From the NCBI GenBank assembly GCA_045646965.1, contig JAZRLR010000012.1, positions 8,174-72,173 of the forward strand: 64,000 nucleotides of DNA. Reading direction: 5' to 3'. This DNA is from HGM04593 sp045646965 (GTDB taxonomy: Bacteria > Bacteroidota > Bacteroidia > Bacteroidales > Bacteroidaceae). Position numbers and translations under genes: made by a program. Numbering within the stretch: position 1 is the first letter of the stretch; every line of letters begins with the position of its first letter. Below, one piece after another: positions 26,428 to 36,754 of the stretch. The notes below the pieces were generated by a model. The model saw nothing but the letters and a program-made list of their open reading frames with translations, was not told the DNA's origin and ran no database searches.

Positions 26428-29400
26428 ATGTTAAAGCACCGTTTAAGTAAAATTAGCAAGGCCGCTTTGCTGATGTTGTTGGTGATAGGTGGCGTTTTTC
26501 AATCTTGTGAAGATGTTTTTGACGAATATCCTTACGATGATGGAGATATGCCTGTGTGGTTGGGCGAGAGCGTGTATGCCTTCTTGAGAGGTAACAACTC
26601 GGGTCACACCTACAACTACTATGCCGACATCGTCGACAAATTGGGCGAGACAGAGACCTTTAGCAAAACAGGTAGTAAAACTATCTTCGTTGCCGATGAT
26701 GCTGCTTTCGAGCGCTTCTTCGAAAACAATAGCTGGGGCGTTAGAAAATTCGAAGACTTCACCGAGTCACAGTTGCGCGTTATTCTCAAGGCATCGATGT
26801 TGAACGACGCGATGCTCTTGGATATGTTGTCGGCGAAATCGAGCAAGAGCGAGGACGAGGGTACTTGTCTGCGTCGCACCACCTCATTGGCAGCGATAGA
26901 CTCAATTCCCCTTGTTATGGCCGACGAGATGCCCAAATACAATAAATATTGGGATGCTCTTCGCGGTACTACACGCGACGCACAGTTGCGCATTGCCAAG
27001 GATGCTTCTGCGCCTATGATGGTGCACATCCTCACCGACTATTTGAGAAACAAGGGCGTAACCGAGGATGATATCTCGTTCCTCTTCAAAAAGCAGGGTA
27101 AGACCTACAAATTTGGCGAGGCTTATATCTATGACAAGAAAATCGTTGCAAGCGGTGTGCCCTTGACAGAGTTCTCCGACGACACAATGACCATCGTTTG
27201 TCAGAACGGTTATCTCTACCGTCTTGACGATGTGCTCATTCCTCCCTCAAATATGGCCGAGGAGTTGCGTCTTCGCGACGATACCGATATTTTCAGCCAT
27301 CTTATAGATCGCTATTGTCTCCCCGTATACGACGGTGACCTCACAAGTGAGTACAAACGTGTTTATAATATCCCCGAGGAGGTTCTTGACAGTGTCTTCG
27401 TTCTCAAGTATTACAGCCAGAACGGAGGTCTCAAAGCATCAGATCCCATCCTCGATTCAAAAGATCAGCCCAACAGCGCCGACGTGCTTCTCTTCGATCC
27501 GGGAGCCAACCAGAACAGCTATGGTACAATCGGCGTTCAGGAGGATATGGCTGCGATGCTTGTCCCCGACGATGAGGCTATGCTCGTCTACTTTGGTATT
27601 GTAGAGAAAGAGGGAGAGAACGCCGACGGTAAACTTATCCTTGAGGAGTATGTTTACAGCAGATATCCCGATATGCAGGTTACAAACGAGGAGGAGCTTA
27701 TGCTTGCACTTGACAAAGTTCCCGACAACCTCGTTGCAAAGCTTGTAAACAACCTTATGCAGCGCTCGTTCGTGGCAACCGTGCCCAGCAAGTTCTCTAT
27801 GATTACCGACGACGCCAACGACGAGATGGGAGTTACTAAAGAGCACGTAAATGAGTGTGTCGTTGCCAACAACGGTGTTATATATATATTAAATAAGGTA
27901 TTCGGCCCCACAATTTACAACGCAGTTTCTGCTCCTACCGTTATTTTGCAGAATATGCTTGTTATGCGTCACGTTATCGAGCAGCTTGGTTATAACTCAT
28001 ATCTGCTTGCAAAACAGGCACGCTATACACTCTTCTCACCCGATGACGAGTATTTCGTATACTACGACCCCGTGTCTATGTATAGCAACGAGATAAGCCC
28101 CGACAACGCAAAGGCGAAGGCTTACGAGCTTCACTACGATGCAAACCACGATAAAAAGACCGACCGTCCTTATCTCTATGCAAAGATGTATGATTTCGAT
28201 ACACAGACATACCAGTTGCTCGACCCCGAGGCTGTTACATACACTCCCGAGGGCCAGGTTATCAGTATGAGTGGCGATATCAAGAACTTTGATTTCGGTA
28301 GCGGCAAGGAGTTCAGCAAGTTCCTCTATAACCGTATGACCGACCTCTTGGAGTACCTCATCGTTGTAGACGATGTAGAGCCCGGTAAGAGCTACTACCT
28401 CTCAAAAGGTGGCGGTGCTGTAAAGGTTACAAACGTAATGTCAGAGAGACCTACAATTCAGGGTGGTGAGCAGATTGAGCGCGACCGTGAGATTACAGCA
28501 AAGACCAAGTATTCACAGGTGAACGGTGTAGCTTATTGTACTATGCCCGCAGGTGACGGAACTTTGTTGAGCGGTAAGAGCCTCTATTCAGGTGTTCCCA
28601 CACCCTCTACAAGATCACTCTACAAGCAGCTCGAGGCCAACCAGAGCAGCTTTACAGAATTCTTTGAGCTGTTGAACGGTACATCAAGCTCTCCTGTTCA
28701 GGAGACTCTCGAGGGCCTCTTCGGTGCTGCAAACACCGACTCTATCCGTGCATATTCAGTGTTCTACACTGCAGCAGATAACTCGGTATACAACGGCGTA
28801 TCTTTCCTTATGCCTTATCACTACACAGTATACCTCCCCTCTGACGATTCAATCAATGCACTCGTTTCAAAGGGCCTTCCCACTTGGGATGTTATCAAGG
28901 CTACAGCTGCCAAGTCGCCCGAGAAGGCTAAATCGCAGTTGCGTCTGCTCAATAAGTTCATTCGTTACCACTTCCAGGATAACTCACTCTTTGTAGATGG
29001 CGAGCTTGGTTTTGTAGACGAAGAGGGTAACCCCGAATCTTCAAAGAAGTTCTCTACACAGTCAATCGATAAGGGTACCTATATGGATGTAGAGGTTTCT
29101 TATGAGAACGGTACATTGGCAGTTAAGGATGGTTGCGGCAGCATATCATACGTTATTAACAACTATGAGACAGAGAACAAAACCTGGAACCTCTTGAGCC
29201 GCGATTTCGAGTTCGAGGTACAGGATAACAAGGATGCAGGTGTAAAATTGCCTTACTCAATCCTCACCAGCTCATTTGCCGTGTCACACGCAATCGACGG
29301 TGTGCTCAAGTTCAAGTCACTCTTCGGTTACGATGGTCAGGTTCTGCGCTTTGCCAACGACGGTGAGCCCATCGAGAAAATCTCTGTTCCCCAGAATGTC

Positions 29401-29694
29401 GATGGTGACGAGATGGCCGATTACATCATTGCATCATCTGTACAATCTTTCACTTCACAGATTGAGGCATTGCAGGGTGTAACCTTCAAGACAGCAGGTT
29501 ATCTGTTGGACAGCAAAGAGGAATATATCAAGCTCGAAGGCAGAAATATTCTCATAACAGCCGACGGATTCAGAGTAATAAATAACGGCGACGGCACACT
29601 CGACTTTGAGGTTGATGCAGAGGGTAATCTCTTGCGTTACTCAAGCACAGGAGAGATGATTGAGTCGGTTCCCGTGGCAGGTTCAAACGAATAA
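26428..29694 (+). CDS. Large FAS1 (fasciclin)-domain surface lipoprotein
   Basis: 1088 residues. The lipoprotein signal ends F-Q-S-C (Cys27), followed by acidic E-D-V-F-D-E, which fits export to the cell surface in Bacteroidota. At least four FAS1-like segments can be recognised by their hydrophobic strand plus D-D/S-D-D motif: T-I-F-V-A-D-D-A-A-F (residues 85-94), A-M-L-V-P-D-D-E-A-M, Y-T-L-F-S-P-D-D-E-Y-F, and Y-T-V-Y-L-P-S-D-D-S-I. FAS1 domains mediate adhesion or binding of proteins and glycans. It opens a FAS1-SusC-SusD-FAS1-SusC-SusD array and may act as a surface ligand binder for the adjacent transporter (28-base gap). The ligand is unknown. Confidence 0.8.
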   Translation: MLKHRLSKISKAALLMLLVIGGVFQSCEDVFDEYPYDDGDMPVWLGESVYAFLRGNNSGHTYNYYADIVDKLGETETFSKTGSKTIFVADDAAFERFFENNSWGVRKFEDFTESQLRVILKASMLNDAMLLDMLSAKSSKSEDEGTCLRRTTSLAAIDSIPLVMADEMPKYNKYWDALRGTTRDAQLRIAKDASAPMMVHILTDYLRNKGVTEDDISFLFKKQGKTYKFGEAYIYDKKIVASGVPLTEFSDDTMTIVCQNGYLYRLDDVLIPPSNMAEELRLRDDTDIFSHLIDRYCLPVYDGDLTSEYKRVYNIPEEVLDSVFVLKYYSQNGGLKASDPILDSKDQPNSADVLLFDPGANQNSYGTIGVQEDMAAMLVPDDEAMLVYFGIVEKEGENADGKLILEEYVYSRYPDMQVTNEEELMLALDKVPDNLVAKLVNNLMQRSFVATVPSKFSMITDDANDEMGVTKEHVNECVVANNGVIYILNKVFGPTIYNAVSAPTVILQNMLVMRHVIEQLGYNSYLLAKQARYTLFSPDDEYFVYYDPVSMYSNEISPDNAKAKAYELHYDANHDKKTDRPYLYAKMYDFDTQTYQLLDPEAVTYTPEGQVISMSGDIKNFDFGSGKEFSKFLYNRMTDLLEYLIVVDDVEPGKSYYLSKGGGAVKVTNVMSERPTIQGGEQIERDREITAKTKYSQVNGVAYCTMPAGDGTLLSGKSLYSGVPTPSTRSLYKQLEANQSSFTEFFELLNGTSSSPVQETLEGLFGAANTDSIRAYSVFYTAADNSVYNGVSFLMPYHYTVYLPSDDSINALVSKGLPTWDVIKATAAKSPEKAKSQLRLLNKFIRYHFQDNSLFVDGELGFVDEEGNPESSKKFSTQSIDKGTYMDVEVSYENGTLAVKDGCGSISYVINNYETENKTWNLLSRDFEFEVQDNKDAGVKLPYSILTSSFAVSHAIDGVLKFKSLFGYDGQVLRFANDGEPIEKISVPQNVDGDEMADYIIASSVQSFTSQIEALQGVTFKTAGYLLDSKEEYIKLEGRNILITADGFRVINNGDGTLDFEVDAEGNLLRYSSTGEMIESVPVAGSNE

Positions 29695-29721
29695 TACAGG
29701 CGAAGAATAAATATATCAGTT

Positions 29722-32700
29722 ATGAATAAGATAAAACATTTATTACTGCTCGCAATGTGCTGTATGTTGGGCACATCGGCTTTTGCCCAAAAGGGTGCGA
29801 GAATTTCCGGTACCATACATAGCGATGCCGAGGGCCCGCTGATTATGGTAAACATTACGGAGCGTGATAAGAGTAATCGTATTATCGAGGCTACTGTAAC
29901 CGACTTCGAGGGTAACTTCTCAATGGTTGTAAAGAACACAGCCAACGAGTTGGAGATTTCTTACATCGGTTACAAGACTCAAAGAATTCCCATCGGCTCA
30001 CGCACCGTGTTCGACATCAAGATGGTCGAAGACAAGGTGCTCGACGAGGTTATCATCGAGGCCAAGGAGGTGAGACGTTCGGGAGGACTCGACATTCTTG
30101 AGCGAGAGATGACTCACGCAACCCAGAAGATTAGTATGGAGGAGATGGAAGGTCTTTCGTTTGCTTCGGTCGATGAGGCCTTGCAGGGACAGATCGCCGG
30201 TCTTGACGTCGTAATGGGTTCGGGTGACCTTGGTTCTGGTACACAGATGCGTCTGCGTGGTGTGTCTATGCTCGAGGGTACCGACTTGCAGCCTCTGCTC
30301 GTTGTCGATGACAATATCTTCGAGGTGGACGAGACAGCTATCGACCTCACCAATGCCAACGAGGAGAGCTTCGCCGAGTTGCTTATGATTAACACCGAGG
30401 ATATTGCCGAGATTGAGGTATTGAAGGATGCCGCTTCTTGTGCAATCTACGGTTCTGCCGGTGCCAACGGTGTTATCAAGATTAAGACAAAGCGTGGTAA
30501 GCGCGGTCCCACCCGTGTGAACTTCACATACAAATTCAAGGATAAATGGACACCCAAGGGTATCAACTTGTTGAACGGTGACGAGTACACTATGCTTATC
30601 AAGCAGGCGCTCTTCAACCAGAACCAGAACCCCGACGATGTAAACATCCCCGAGCTTAACTACGACCAGATGCACCCCGAGTATCAGAACTACAACAACA
30701 ATACCGACTGGGTAGACCTCGTGTCGCAGCACGGTTATCGTCACGACTACACATTGAACCTCAATGGTGGTGGTGAGAAAGCGACCTTCCGTGTATCAGG
30801 TTCATATACAAGCGAGACCGGTCAGATCATCGGTCAGGACTTGAATACCATCTCTACACGTCTGGCCCTCGACTACTTCGTATCGGAGCGCATTAAGGTT
30901 TACGCCGACTTTGCTTTCTCTTATACAAAGCAGAAGAGAAATACAGCCGGTCTTCTCGACATCGCGCAGAGAATTATGCCTAATATGGCGGTGTACAAGC
31001 AGGACGAGCTTGGAAACAACACCAGCGAGTACTACAATATGCTCGAGACCGCTACACAGAAGTTGCGCGGCGGTATGGGCTACAAGAACCCTGTGGCTAT
31101 TGGTAACATCGCAGAGTACAACACAGAGAACTACAGCATCAACCCGATGATTACCTTCGAGTACAACCTCTTGGGCCTCGAGGACAAAGAGTCACAGTTG
31201 AAGTATCGCGGTATGGTGAACCTCAACGCCTCTACATCGTCGGCGTCTATCTACAGCCCCTCGGAGCTGATACAGGATGTGTGGACATCGGATGAAAAGA
31301 ACAAATCAGAGTCTTCCGATTCTAAAGGACTTGGTTTCACAACACGTCACAACCTTATCTTCACACCCTACCTCGGTAGCTCCGACCACTACCTCACAAT
31401 GACAGGACAGTTTGAGCTTCGTACCAACTCAAGCAACTACCAGTCTTCGTCATCTACAGGTCTGCCCACAGGTAGCATCACCAACTCAACCATTGGTTCG
31501 AAGCTTGCTTCGGCATCTTCGGGTAAGGGTGAGAGCCGCAATATCTCTTACTCATATCAGGCCCACTACTCATATACATCAAAGTATATGCTCGGTCTTA
31601 CAATCCGTGGTGAGGGACTTACCTCTATGGGTGACGACAGAAAATGGGTTGCATTCCCCTCAATTTCAGGACGTTGGAACGTAAGTGACGAGCCCTGGAT
31701 GCAGTGGGCAAAACCCGTGCTTTCAATGCTTTCTATCCGTCCCGGTCTCGGTTTGAACGGTCACGCCCCCGGCGATAACAACACCTTCAACCGCTATAGC
31801 GCATCGGGATTGAGCTACCTCGGTGTCGGAGGTTACAAGATGGAGAATATCCGTCTTACCGACCTGCGCACAACCGACAAGCGTGAGTTCAACGTAGGTT
31901 CCGACTTCGGATTCTTCGACGACAAGCTCACCGGTGCTTTCAACTACTATATCTCTACCACATACGACCAGCTTGTATCTAACTACAAGATACCTTCTAC
32001 AACAGGTTTCAGCTCGTTGGCATACAAGAACTCCGGTACAATGCGTAACTCTGGTTGGGAGTTGAACCTTAACACCAAGCAGTTCAGCGTTCACGACAAC
32101 TTGGGAATCAGTATGTACTTCAACATCGGTAAGAACTACAACGAGATTCTTGAGATGGAGGAGGCTTACCTCGAGGACAGAAACGGCTCGTACGACTCTC
32201 CCTCAAACGGCACATACCTCGGTCGTGTACAGGTGGGTAACCCCTACGGTGCTATCTATGGTTTCCGTTACAAGGGTGTTTACCGTTTCAGCTACAAGAA
32301 CTGGGAGAAGGCCCTCAAGGAGATTGAGGAAGGTCGCAACGGAACTTGTCCTATCGTATACGACGATAACGGCGACGTAGTTTACAACGCCGACGGTACT
32401 CCCAAGAAGATGACACTCTTCTATGACAAGGAGACACAGACAACACACAACAATCACGAGTTCAAGGGTGGTGATGCCATCTATGAGGATATCAACAAAG
32501 ACGGTACCATCAACCAGCTCGATATCGTTTACCTTGGTAACTCTAACCCCAAGGCACAGGGAGGTTTCGGTTTCACATTCAAGCTCTTCAAGAAGTGGAC
32601 ATTGAAGACCAACTTCACCTACCGTTACGGTGTAGACGTTGTAAACAAGGCTCGTATGGCCTACGAGAGTATGTCATCGTTCGAGAACCAGAGCGTTGCC

Positions 32701-33042
32701 ACAAACTGGCGTTGGCGCAAAGAGGGTGACATCACCGAGATTCCCCGCGCCGTATATGGAAACTCTGCCTACAACTACCTTGGTAGCGACCGCTATGTGG
32801 AGGATGCATCTTACCTGCGTCTCTCTTACCTGCAGATATCATATCAGTTCGACAGCGATTTCGTTAAGAAACTTGGTTTGAGAAGCCTTTCAGCCTTTGC
32901 TTCAGCCGACAACCTTATCTACTGGTCGAAGTATACAGGTCTTGAGCCCGAGGTGGGTTCAGGTGGCGACGGTATTGCGTATGACAATACAAAGACACCC
33001 CGTCCCCGTTCATACACTATAACCCTGTCACTCGGATTTTAA
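29722..33042 (+). CDS. SusC/RagA-type TonB-dependent outer-membrane transporter (first)
   Basis: 1106 residues. The signal peptide is cleaved near A-F-A-Q (residue 23). A carboxypeptidase-like regulatory domain follows (I-S-G-T-I-H-S-D-A-E-G to about residue 105), then a V-L-D-E-V-I-I-E TonB-box-like segment. The plug domain has Q-G-Q-I-A-G-L-D-V, M-R-L-R-G-V-S-M-L and I-E-V-L-K-D-A-A-S-C-A-I-Y-G-S-A-G-A-N-G-V. The 22-strand barrel ends in aromatic F. It imports a ligand bound by the SusD partner, which starts 24 bases downstream. No catalytic gene nearby defines the substrate. Confidence 0.93.
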   Translation: MNKIKHLLLLAMCCMLGTSAFAQKGARISGTIHSDAEGPLIMVNITERDKSNRIIEATVTDFEGNFSMVVKNTANELEISYIGYKTQRIPIGSRTVFDIKMVEDKVLDEVIIEAKEVRRSGGLDILEREMTHATQKISMEEMEGLSFASVDEALQGQIAGLDVVMGSGDLGSGTQMRLRGVSMLEGTDLQPLLVVDDNIFEVDETAIDLTNANEESFAELLMINTEDIAEIEVLKDAASCAIYGSAGANGVIKIKTKRGKRGPTRVNFTYKFKDKWTPKGINLLNGDEYTMLIKQALFNQNQNPDDVNIPELNYDQMHPEYQNYNNNTDWVDLVSQHGYRHDYTLNLNGGGEKATFRVSGSYTSETGQIIGQDLNTISTRLALDYFVSERIKVYADFAFSYTKQKRNTAGLLDIAQRIMPNMAVYKQDELGNNTSEYYNMLETATQKLRGGMGYKNPVAIGNIAEYNTENYSINPMITFEYNLLGLEDKESQLKYRGMVNLNASTSSASIYSPSELIQDVWTSDEKNKSESSDSKGLGFTTRHNLIFTPYLGSSDHYLTMTGQFELRTNSSNYQSSSSTGLPTGSITNSTIGSKLASASSGKGESRNISYSYQAHYSYTSKYMLGLTIRGEGLTSMGDDRKWVAFPSISGRWNVSDEPWMQWAKPVLSMLSIRPGLGLNGHAPGDNNTFNRYSASGLSYLGVGGYKMENIRLTDLRTTDKREFNVGSDFGFFDDKLTGAFNYYISTTYDQLVSNYKIPSTTGFSSLAYKNSGTMRNSGWELNLNTKQFSVHDNLGISMYFNIGKNYNEILEMEEAYLEDRNGSYDSPSNGTYLGRVQVGNPYGAIYGFRYKGVYRFSYKNWEKALKEIEEGRNGTCPIVYDDNGDVVYNADGTPKKMTLFYDKETQTTHNNHEFKGGDAIYEDINKDGTINQLDIVYLGNSNPKAQGGFGFTFKLFKKWTLKTNFTYRYGVDVVNKARMAYESMSSFENQSVATNWRWRKEGDITEIPRAVYGNSAYNYLGSDRYVEDASYLRLSYLQISYQFDSDFVKKLGLRSLSAFASADNLIYWSKYTGLEPEVGSGGDGIAYDNTKTPRPRSYTITLSLGF

Positions 33043-33065
33043 TAACGCAAGAGAAGAATACGATT

Positions 33066-34820
33066 ATGAAAAGGATAAAGAATTTATATAGAAAACTCGT
33101 AGCAGCGGTAGTCCTCGCAAGCGGATTATTTGCAACTTCTTGTACCGATTACCTCACAATCATCCCCCCCAGCGTTGTCGTTCACGAGAACTTCTGGAGA
33201 ACAGAGGCCGAGGTCAATGGTATGGTTGCCACTGCATATTTGACAATGTTCAGCTCAAGCGCAATGCGCAGCAGCATTATATGGGGTGAAACCCGCGCCG
33301 AGACCGTAGCAATGCGTACAGGTCTCACAGACGACAACATTGAGTATCTTATGGAGGGTTTGTTGTACGACGATAACAGCTACGCCTCTTGGACACAGTA
33401 CTACAATGTGATAAACAACTGTAACCTCGTTCTCGAGTTCGGTCCCCAGGTTATGGAGCACGATCCCAACTTCACCGAGGGTGATATGCAGATTGTAGAG
33501 GGACAGATGCTCGCGTTGCGCGCTATGGCACACTTCTACCTTGTGCGTGCCTTCTGCGAGGTACCTCTTGCAACTACAGCCGTTATGACCGACGCTGCAA
33601 TTCCCGAGTACTTCCAGGTGACTCCCTTTGAGGCTCTCAACGCAGCTTATGCCGACCTTGAGAAGGCAAGCCGCCTTGTACTCAAGTCGGGTTACACAAG
33701 CAACGGATACATCACCACAAACGCGGTGTATGCCCTTATGGCCGACATTGATATGTGGAGAGCTGCTTTCTCTACCTATTACAGCGATCCCAACCACGCC
33801 GACGAAGGTATTACCCCCGAGCTCACAGCCAACGAGTATTACAACAAGGCTATCGCCAACTGCGAGCTCATTATGAGCGAGATGCAGAAGGTGCTCGACG
33901 AGGAAGAGGAGAAATTGGGCATAACACAGAAGAGATATCCCTATGACCTCATCCCCAACGACGGTGAGACGAAGCAGATAGAGCACGGCTACAGCCGCGC
34001 ATACAACGAAATCTTCGGTGACAATAACTCTTCAGAGTCTATCTTCGAGTTTCAGATCGACGACAAGAACTACGAGAAGAACAACCACGGCTATGCAGCA
34101 GTGTTCAGCACCGAGGGTAAGTCAGAGGGTGCAATCCTTGTAGTACAGAAGAACTTCCTCGAATCTTACTTTGCCGAGGACGACCTTCGCAAGTATGCCT
34201 TCACTACCTTTAAAAAGGTTGAGGACCCCAAAGAGTCGGGTAAGGATATCGCAGCCGTTAAGTACACAGCCAAGACAACAGCTATGGACGAGAGCGGTGC
34301 AAGAACCTTCCGCACATACGGCGAGTTCGACGCCAACTGGATTGTTTACCGCAAGCCCGAGATTATGCTTATGCTTGCCGAGGCACTTGTGTCTCGTAAA
34401 GGCTTGAGCGAGGCCGAGATGGAGCCCGCCGTGGCAAAGGCTATAAACCTTACCAATACCGTTCACAATCGTTGGATTATGGATACCATCAAATCGAAGA
34501 AGCCTCTCTCGTTCACAGGTTCAAACATCGAGGACAAGCGAGTAAGTTGCTTGCAGAATGTACGCGACGAGCGTGCGCGTGAGCTCTGTTTCGAGGGCAA
34601 GCGTTGGTATGACATCGTGCGTATGGCATTGCAGGGCGAGGTTACCGATTTCTCTTACAAAAACAAGACCACAACAGATCCCGAGGAGATGTTGCGCCGC
34701 TACAATCACATAAGCGCCTACTTTATGCCCATCGCAAAGGACGAGATTCGTTTCAACAAGAACCTGCACCAGAACAAATCTTGTCGTTCTTCGGAGGAGA
34801 GTGCAATTACCAAGAAATAA
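33066..34820 (+). CDS. SusD/RagB-type surface lipoprotein (first)
   Basis: 584 residues. The lipoprotein signal ends F-A-T-S-C (Cys26), followed by T-D-Y-L. The helical TPR-like core and C-terminal R-D-E-R-A-R-E-L-C-F-E-G-K-R-W-Y-D-I-V-R-M motif are diagnostic of SusD/RagB proteins, which form the lid over the SusC barrel and bind ligand at the cell surface. It pairs with the SusC gene just upstream. About 37 bases lie before the second FAS1 gene, so the transcript probably continues. Confidence 0.92.
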   Translation: MKRIKNLYRKLVAAVVLASGLFATSCTDYLTIIPPSVVVHENFWRTEAEVNGMVATAYLTMFSSSAMRSSIIWGETRAETVAMRTGLTDDNIEYLMEGLLYDDNSYASWTQYYNVINNCNLVLEFGPQVMEHDPNFTEGDMQIVEGQMLALRAMAHFYLVRAFCEVPLATTAVMTDAAIPEYFQVTPFEALNAAYADLEKASRLVLKSGYTSNGYITTNAVYALMADIDMWRAAFSTYYSDPNHADEGITPELTANEYYNKAIANCELIMSEMQKVLDEEEEKLGITQKRYPYDLIPNDGETKQIEHGYSRAYNEIFGDNNSSESIFEFQIDDKNYEKNNHGYAAVFSTEGKSEGAILVVQKNFLESYFAEDDLRKYAFTTFKKVEDPKESGKDIAAVKYTAKTTAMDESGARTFRTYGEFDANWIVYRKPEIMLMLAEALVSRKGLSEAEMEPAVAKAINLTNTVHNRWIMDTIKSKKPLSFTGSNIEDKRVSCLQNVRDERARELCFEGKRWYDIVRMALQGEVTDFSYKNKTTTDPEEMLRRYNHISAYFMPIAKDEIRFNKNLHQNKSCRSSEESAITKK

Positions 34821-34857
34821 AGTGGTGAAATTTGATAAGCAATAAAAGTACATTAAG

Positions 34858-36729
34858 ATGAAAACAATGTTCAAATATAAATTTTTAATGGTGTCGGCGC
34901 TTGCGACAGCCCTTTTCACAGGGTACTCTTGCGATGACAACGATTCTTATGTGTCACCGAGCAACAGACCTACAATGTCGCAGATTATACGTCAGGATGG
35001 CGATCTGTCTCAATTCGTTGAGGTAGTGAAGGCTTGCGGCTCACATTGTCTCGACTCTCTGTTCGACCACGACAGAGTCTACACCGCGTGGATTCCCGTG
35101 AACAACTCGTTCAACGGTGACTCACTCATTGAGGAGTGTTTGGCCAATAACAACCGCGAGGAGGTATTTACATCGTTTGTCAAGCACCACGTTACAAACT
35201 ACCGTCATCTCCCCAACGAGAGCTACGACGACGATAACAAAGTGCTTATGCTCAATGGTAAGTATGCCTCTCTCACAGGTAACGTGAAAGACGGCTACTA
35301 CTTCGAGGGTAAGTTGATTGAGGAGACAAACAACACTGCAAAGAACGGTGTTATCCACAAAATCTCAACCCCCGCAAAATACTATCCCTCAATTTGGGAG
35401 ATACTCAAGTCTATCCCCTCTATCGAGTCTTTCTGGAGATACTGTAACAGATACACAAAGAGAGAGATTGACCACGGTGCAAGTATCCCCGGCGGTTACA
35501 AAGACCAGCAGGCTATCTACAGCGACACCGCATATTACGAGGCCAACTCCCTGCTCAACAGCGGCAAGTTTGCTTCTATAGACAAAGAGGACTCTACCTA
35601 TCTCTTCTTTGTACCCAAGAGCGAGGTATGGGACGAAATCACCGAGGATGCAAAGAGATACTTCCAGTACCAGAGAACAAAGTTCACTACTGCGCAGCTC
35701 GAAGAGATTGACTCAATCACAGAACACCGCGGTAAGAGAGAGTATATGGACTTCCTCACCTACAGCCTTAACGAGCAGAAGTTCGAGAAGGGTGTAGAGA
35801 AGACATTCGAGAACCTCCCCGACTCAATCGTTCCCAAGAACCGCAAATTTGCAGGTCAGAAGTTCGACAAGAATGTGCTTATGTCATCGGTAAGCGAGAC
35901 CTACACCACCTCAAACGGTCGTGTATACGTCCTCGACAAGATGCCTTTCACACCCTACGACCTTTGGTACGACACCATCTCGGTTGAGGCAGATGCTCAC
36001 AATGGAGCCTACTTCGACAACGTGCGTCGCATCAAGGACAACCAGGGCAACTATTCAAATAGAACAGTAGGTTTGAATATCTCAAGAGTTGGTATCTCAC
36101 GTATCGACCAGAGAAAAGAGATGACAGGTCGTCTTTCAAGCAATGCATATTTGAGCATCAAACAGAACGGTACCAATGCCAGCGGTAACACCACATTCTT
36201 TGTGAGAAACTCTCTCGCAGCCAAGTACAACGTGGCGCTTGTAGTAGTACCCGACTGCTTCAGCAAGAACGACTCAATCTACGATGTAAACCCCTTCCCC
36301 GACAAAGACGGTAAGGTGGACAAGGTCCAGGAGCAGAAGTGGAAAAACGGTCACCGTATGAAATTGAGAATCGGCCGTAATCTCGACAATGCCAACGAAG
36401 CAGTTGAGTACTATAGTTCAGGAACAGACCACCTTTGCTTCGATGTACCCACAGCCGGTATCGACACTATATGGTTGATGAAATCGGACAACGACAACAA
36501 AACAAAGGGTGACGGTGAGAGAGTAGTTCTCGACCTCAACTATTGTGAGTCGTTCAACGGTGTATCAACCAAGACCATTGAGCCCGAGGATTATACCCTC
36601 GACATCAATCTCGAAATGGTATTCTCAATCAAGCAGGGTCTTACGACAAAACAGTATATGCCTTATCTGAATCTCGACGCAATCTTGCTTGTTCCCGTAA
36701 CAGAAGAGGGCGAGAGTGACGAGCAATAA
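34858..36729 (+). CDS. FAS1-domain surface lipoprotein (second)
   Basis: 623 residues. The lipoprotein signal ends G-Y-S-C (Cys25), followed by acidic D-D-N-D. An N-terminal FAS1 domain is visible: Y-T-A-W-I-P-V-N-N-S-F-N-G followed by V-K-H-H-V-T-N-Y-R and G-V-I-H-K-I. A second, more divergent FAS1 segment begins near Y-L-F-F-V-P-K-S-E-V-W and ends N-G-R-V-Y-V-L-D-K-M. A beta-rich C-terminal part of about 250 residues is unrecognised. It repeats the gene order of the first triplet and probably binds ligand for the second SusCD pair. Confidence 0.78.
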   Translation: MKTMFKYKFLMVSALATALFTGYSCDDNDSYVSPSNRPTMSQIIRQDGDLSQFVEVVKACGSHCLDSLFDHDRVYTAWIPVNNSFNGDSLIEECLANNNREEVFTSFVKHHVTNYRHLPNESYDDDNKVLMLNGKYASLTGNVKDGYYFEGKLIEETNNTAKNGVIHKISTPAKYYPSIWEILKSIPSIESFWRYCNRYTKREIDHGASIPGGYKDQQAIYSDTAYYEANSLLNSGKFASIDKEDSTYLFFVPKSEVWDEITEDAKRYFQYQRTKFTTAQLEEIDSITEHRGKREYMDFLTYSLNEQKFEKGVEKTFENLPDSIVPKNRKFAGQKFDKNVLMSSVSETYTTSNGRVYVLDKMPFTPYDLWYDTISVEADAHNGAYFDNVRRIKDNQGNYSNRTVGLNISRVGISRIDQRKEMTGRLSSNAYLSIKQNGTNASGNTTFFVRNSLAAKYNVALVVVPDCFSKNDSIYDVNPFPDKDGKVDKVQEQKWKNGHRMKLRIGRNLDNANEAVEYYSSGTDHLCFDVPTAGIDTIWLMKSDNDNKTKGDGERVVLDLNYCESFNGVSTKTIEPEDYTLDINLEMVFSIKQGLTTKQYMPYLNLDAILLVPVTEEGESDEQ

Positions 36730-36754
36730 CTCAATGACATCAATAGATTGTAAG

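Noticed and set aside
34858..36729. Possible pseudogene because the second FAS1 protein is shorter
   Set aside because: The frame is intact, has a lipoprotein signal and two FAS1 segments, and its C-terminal part is unrelated to the first protein rather than truncated.
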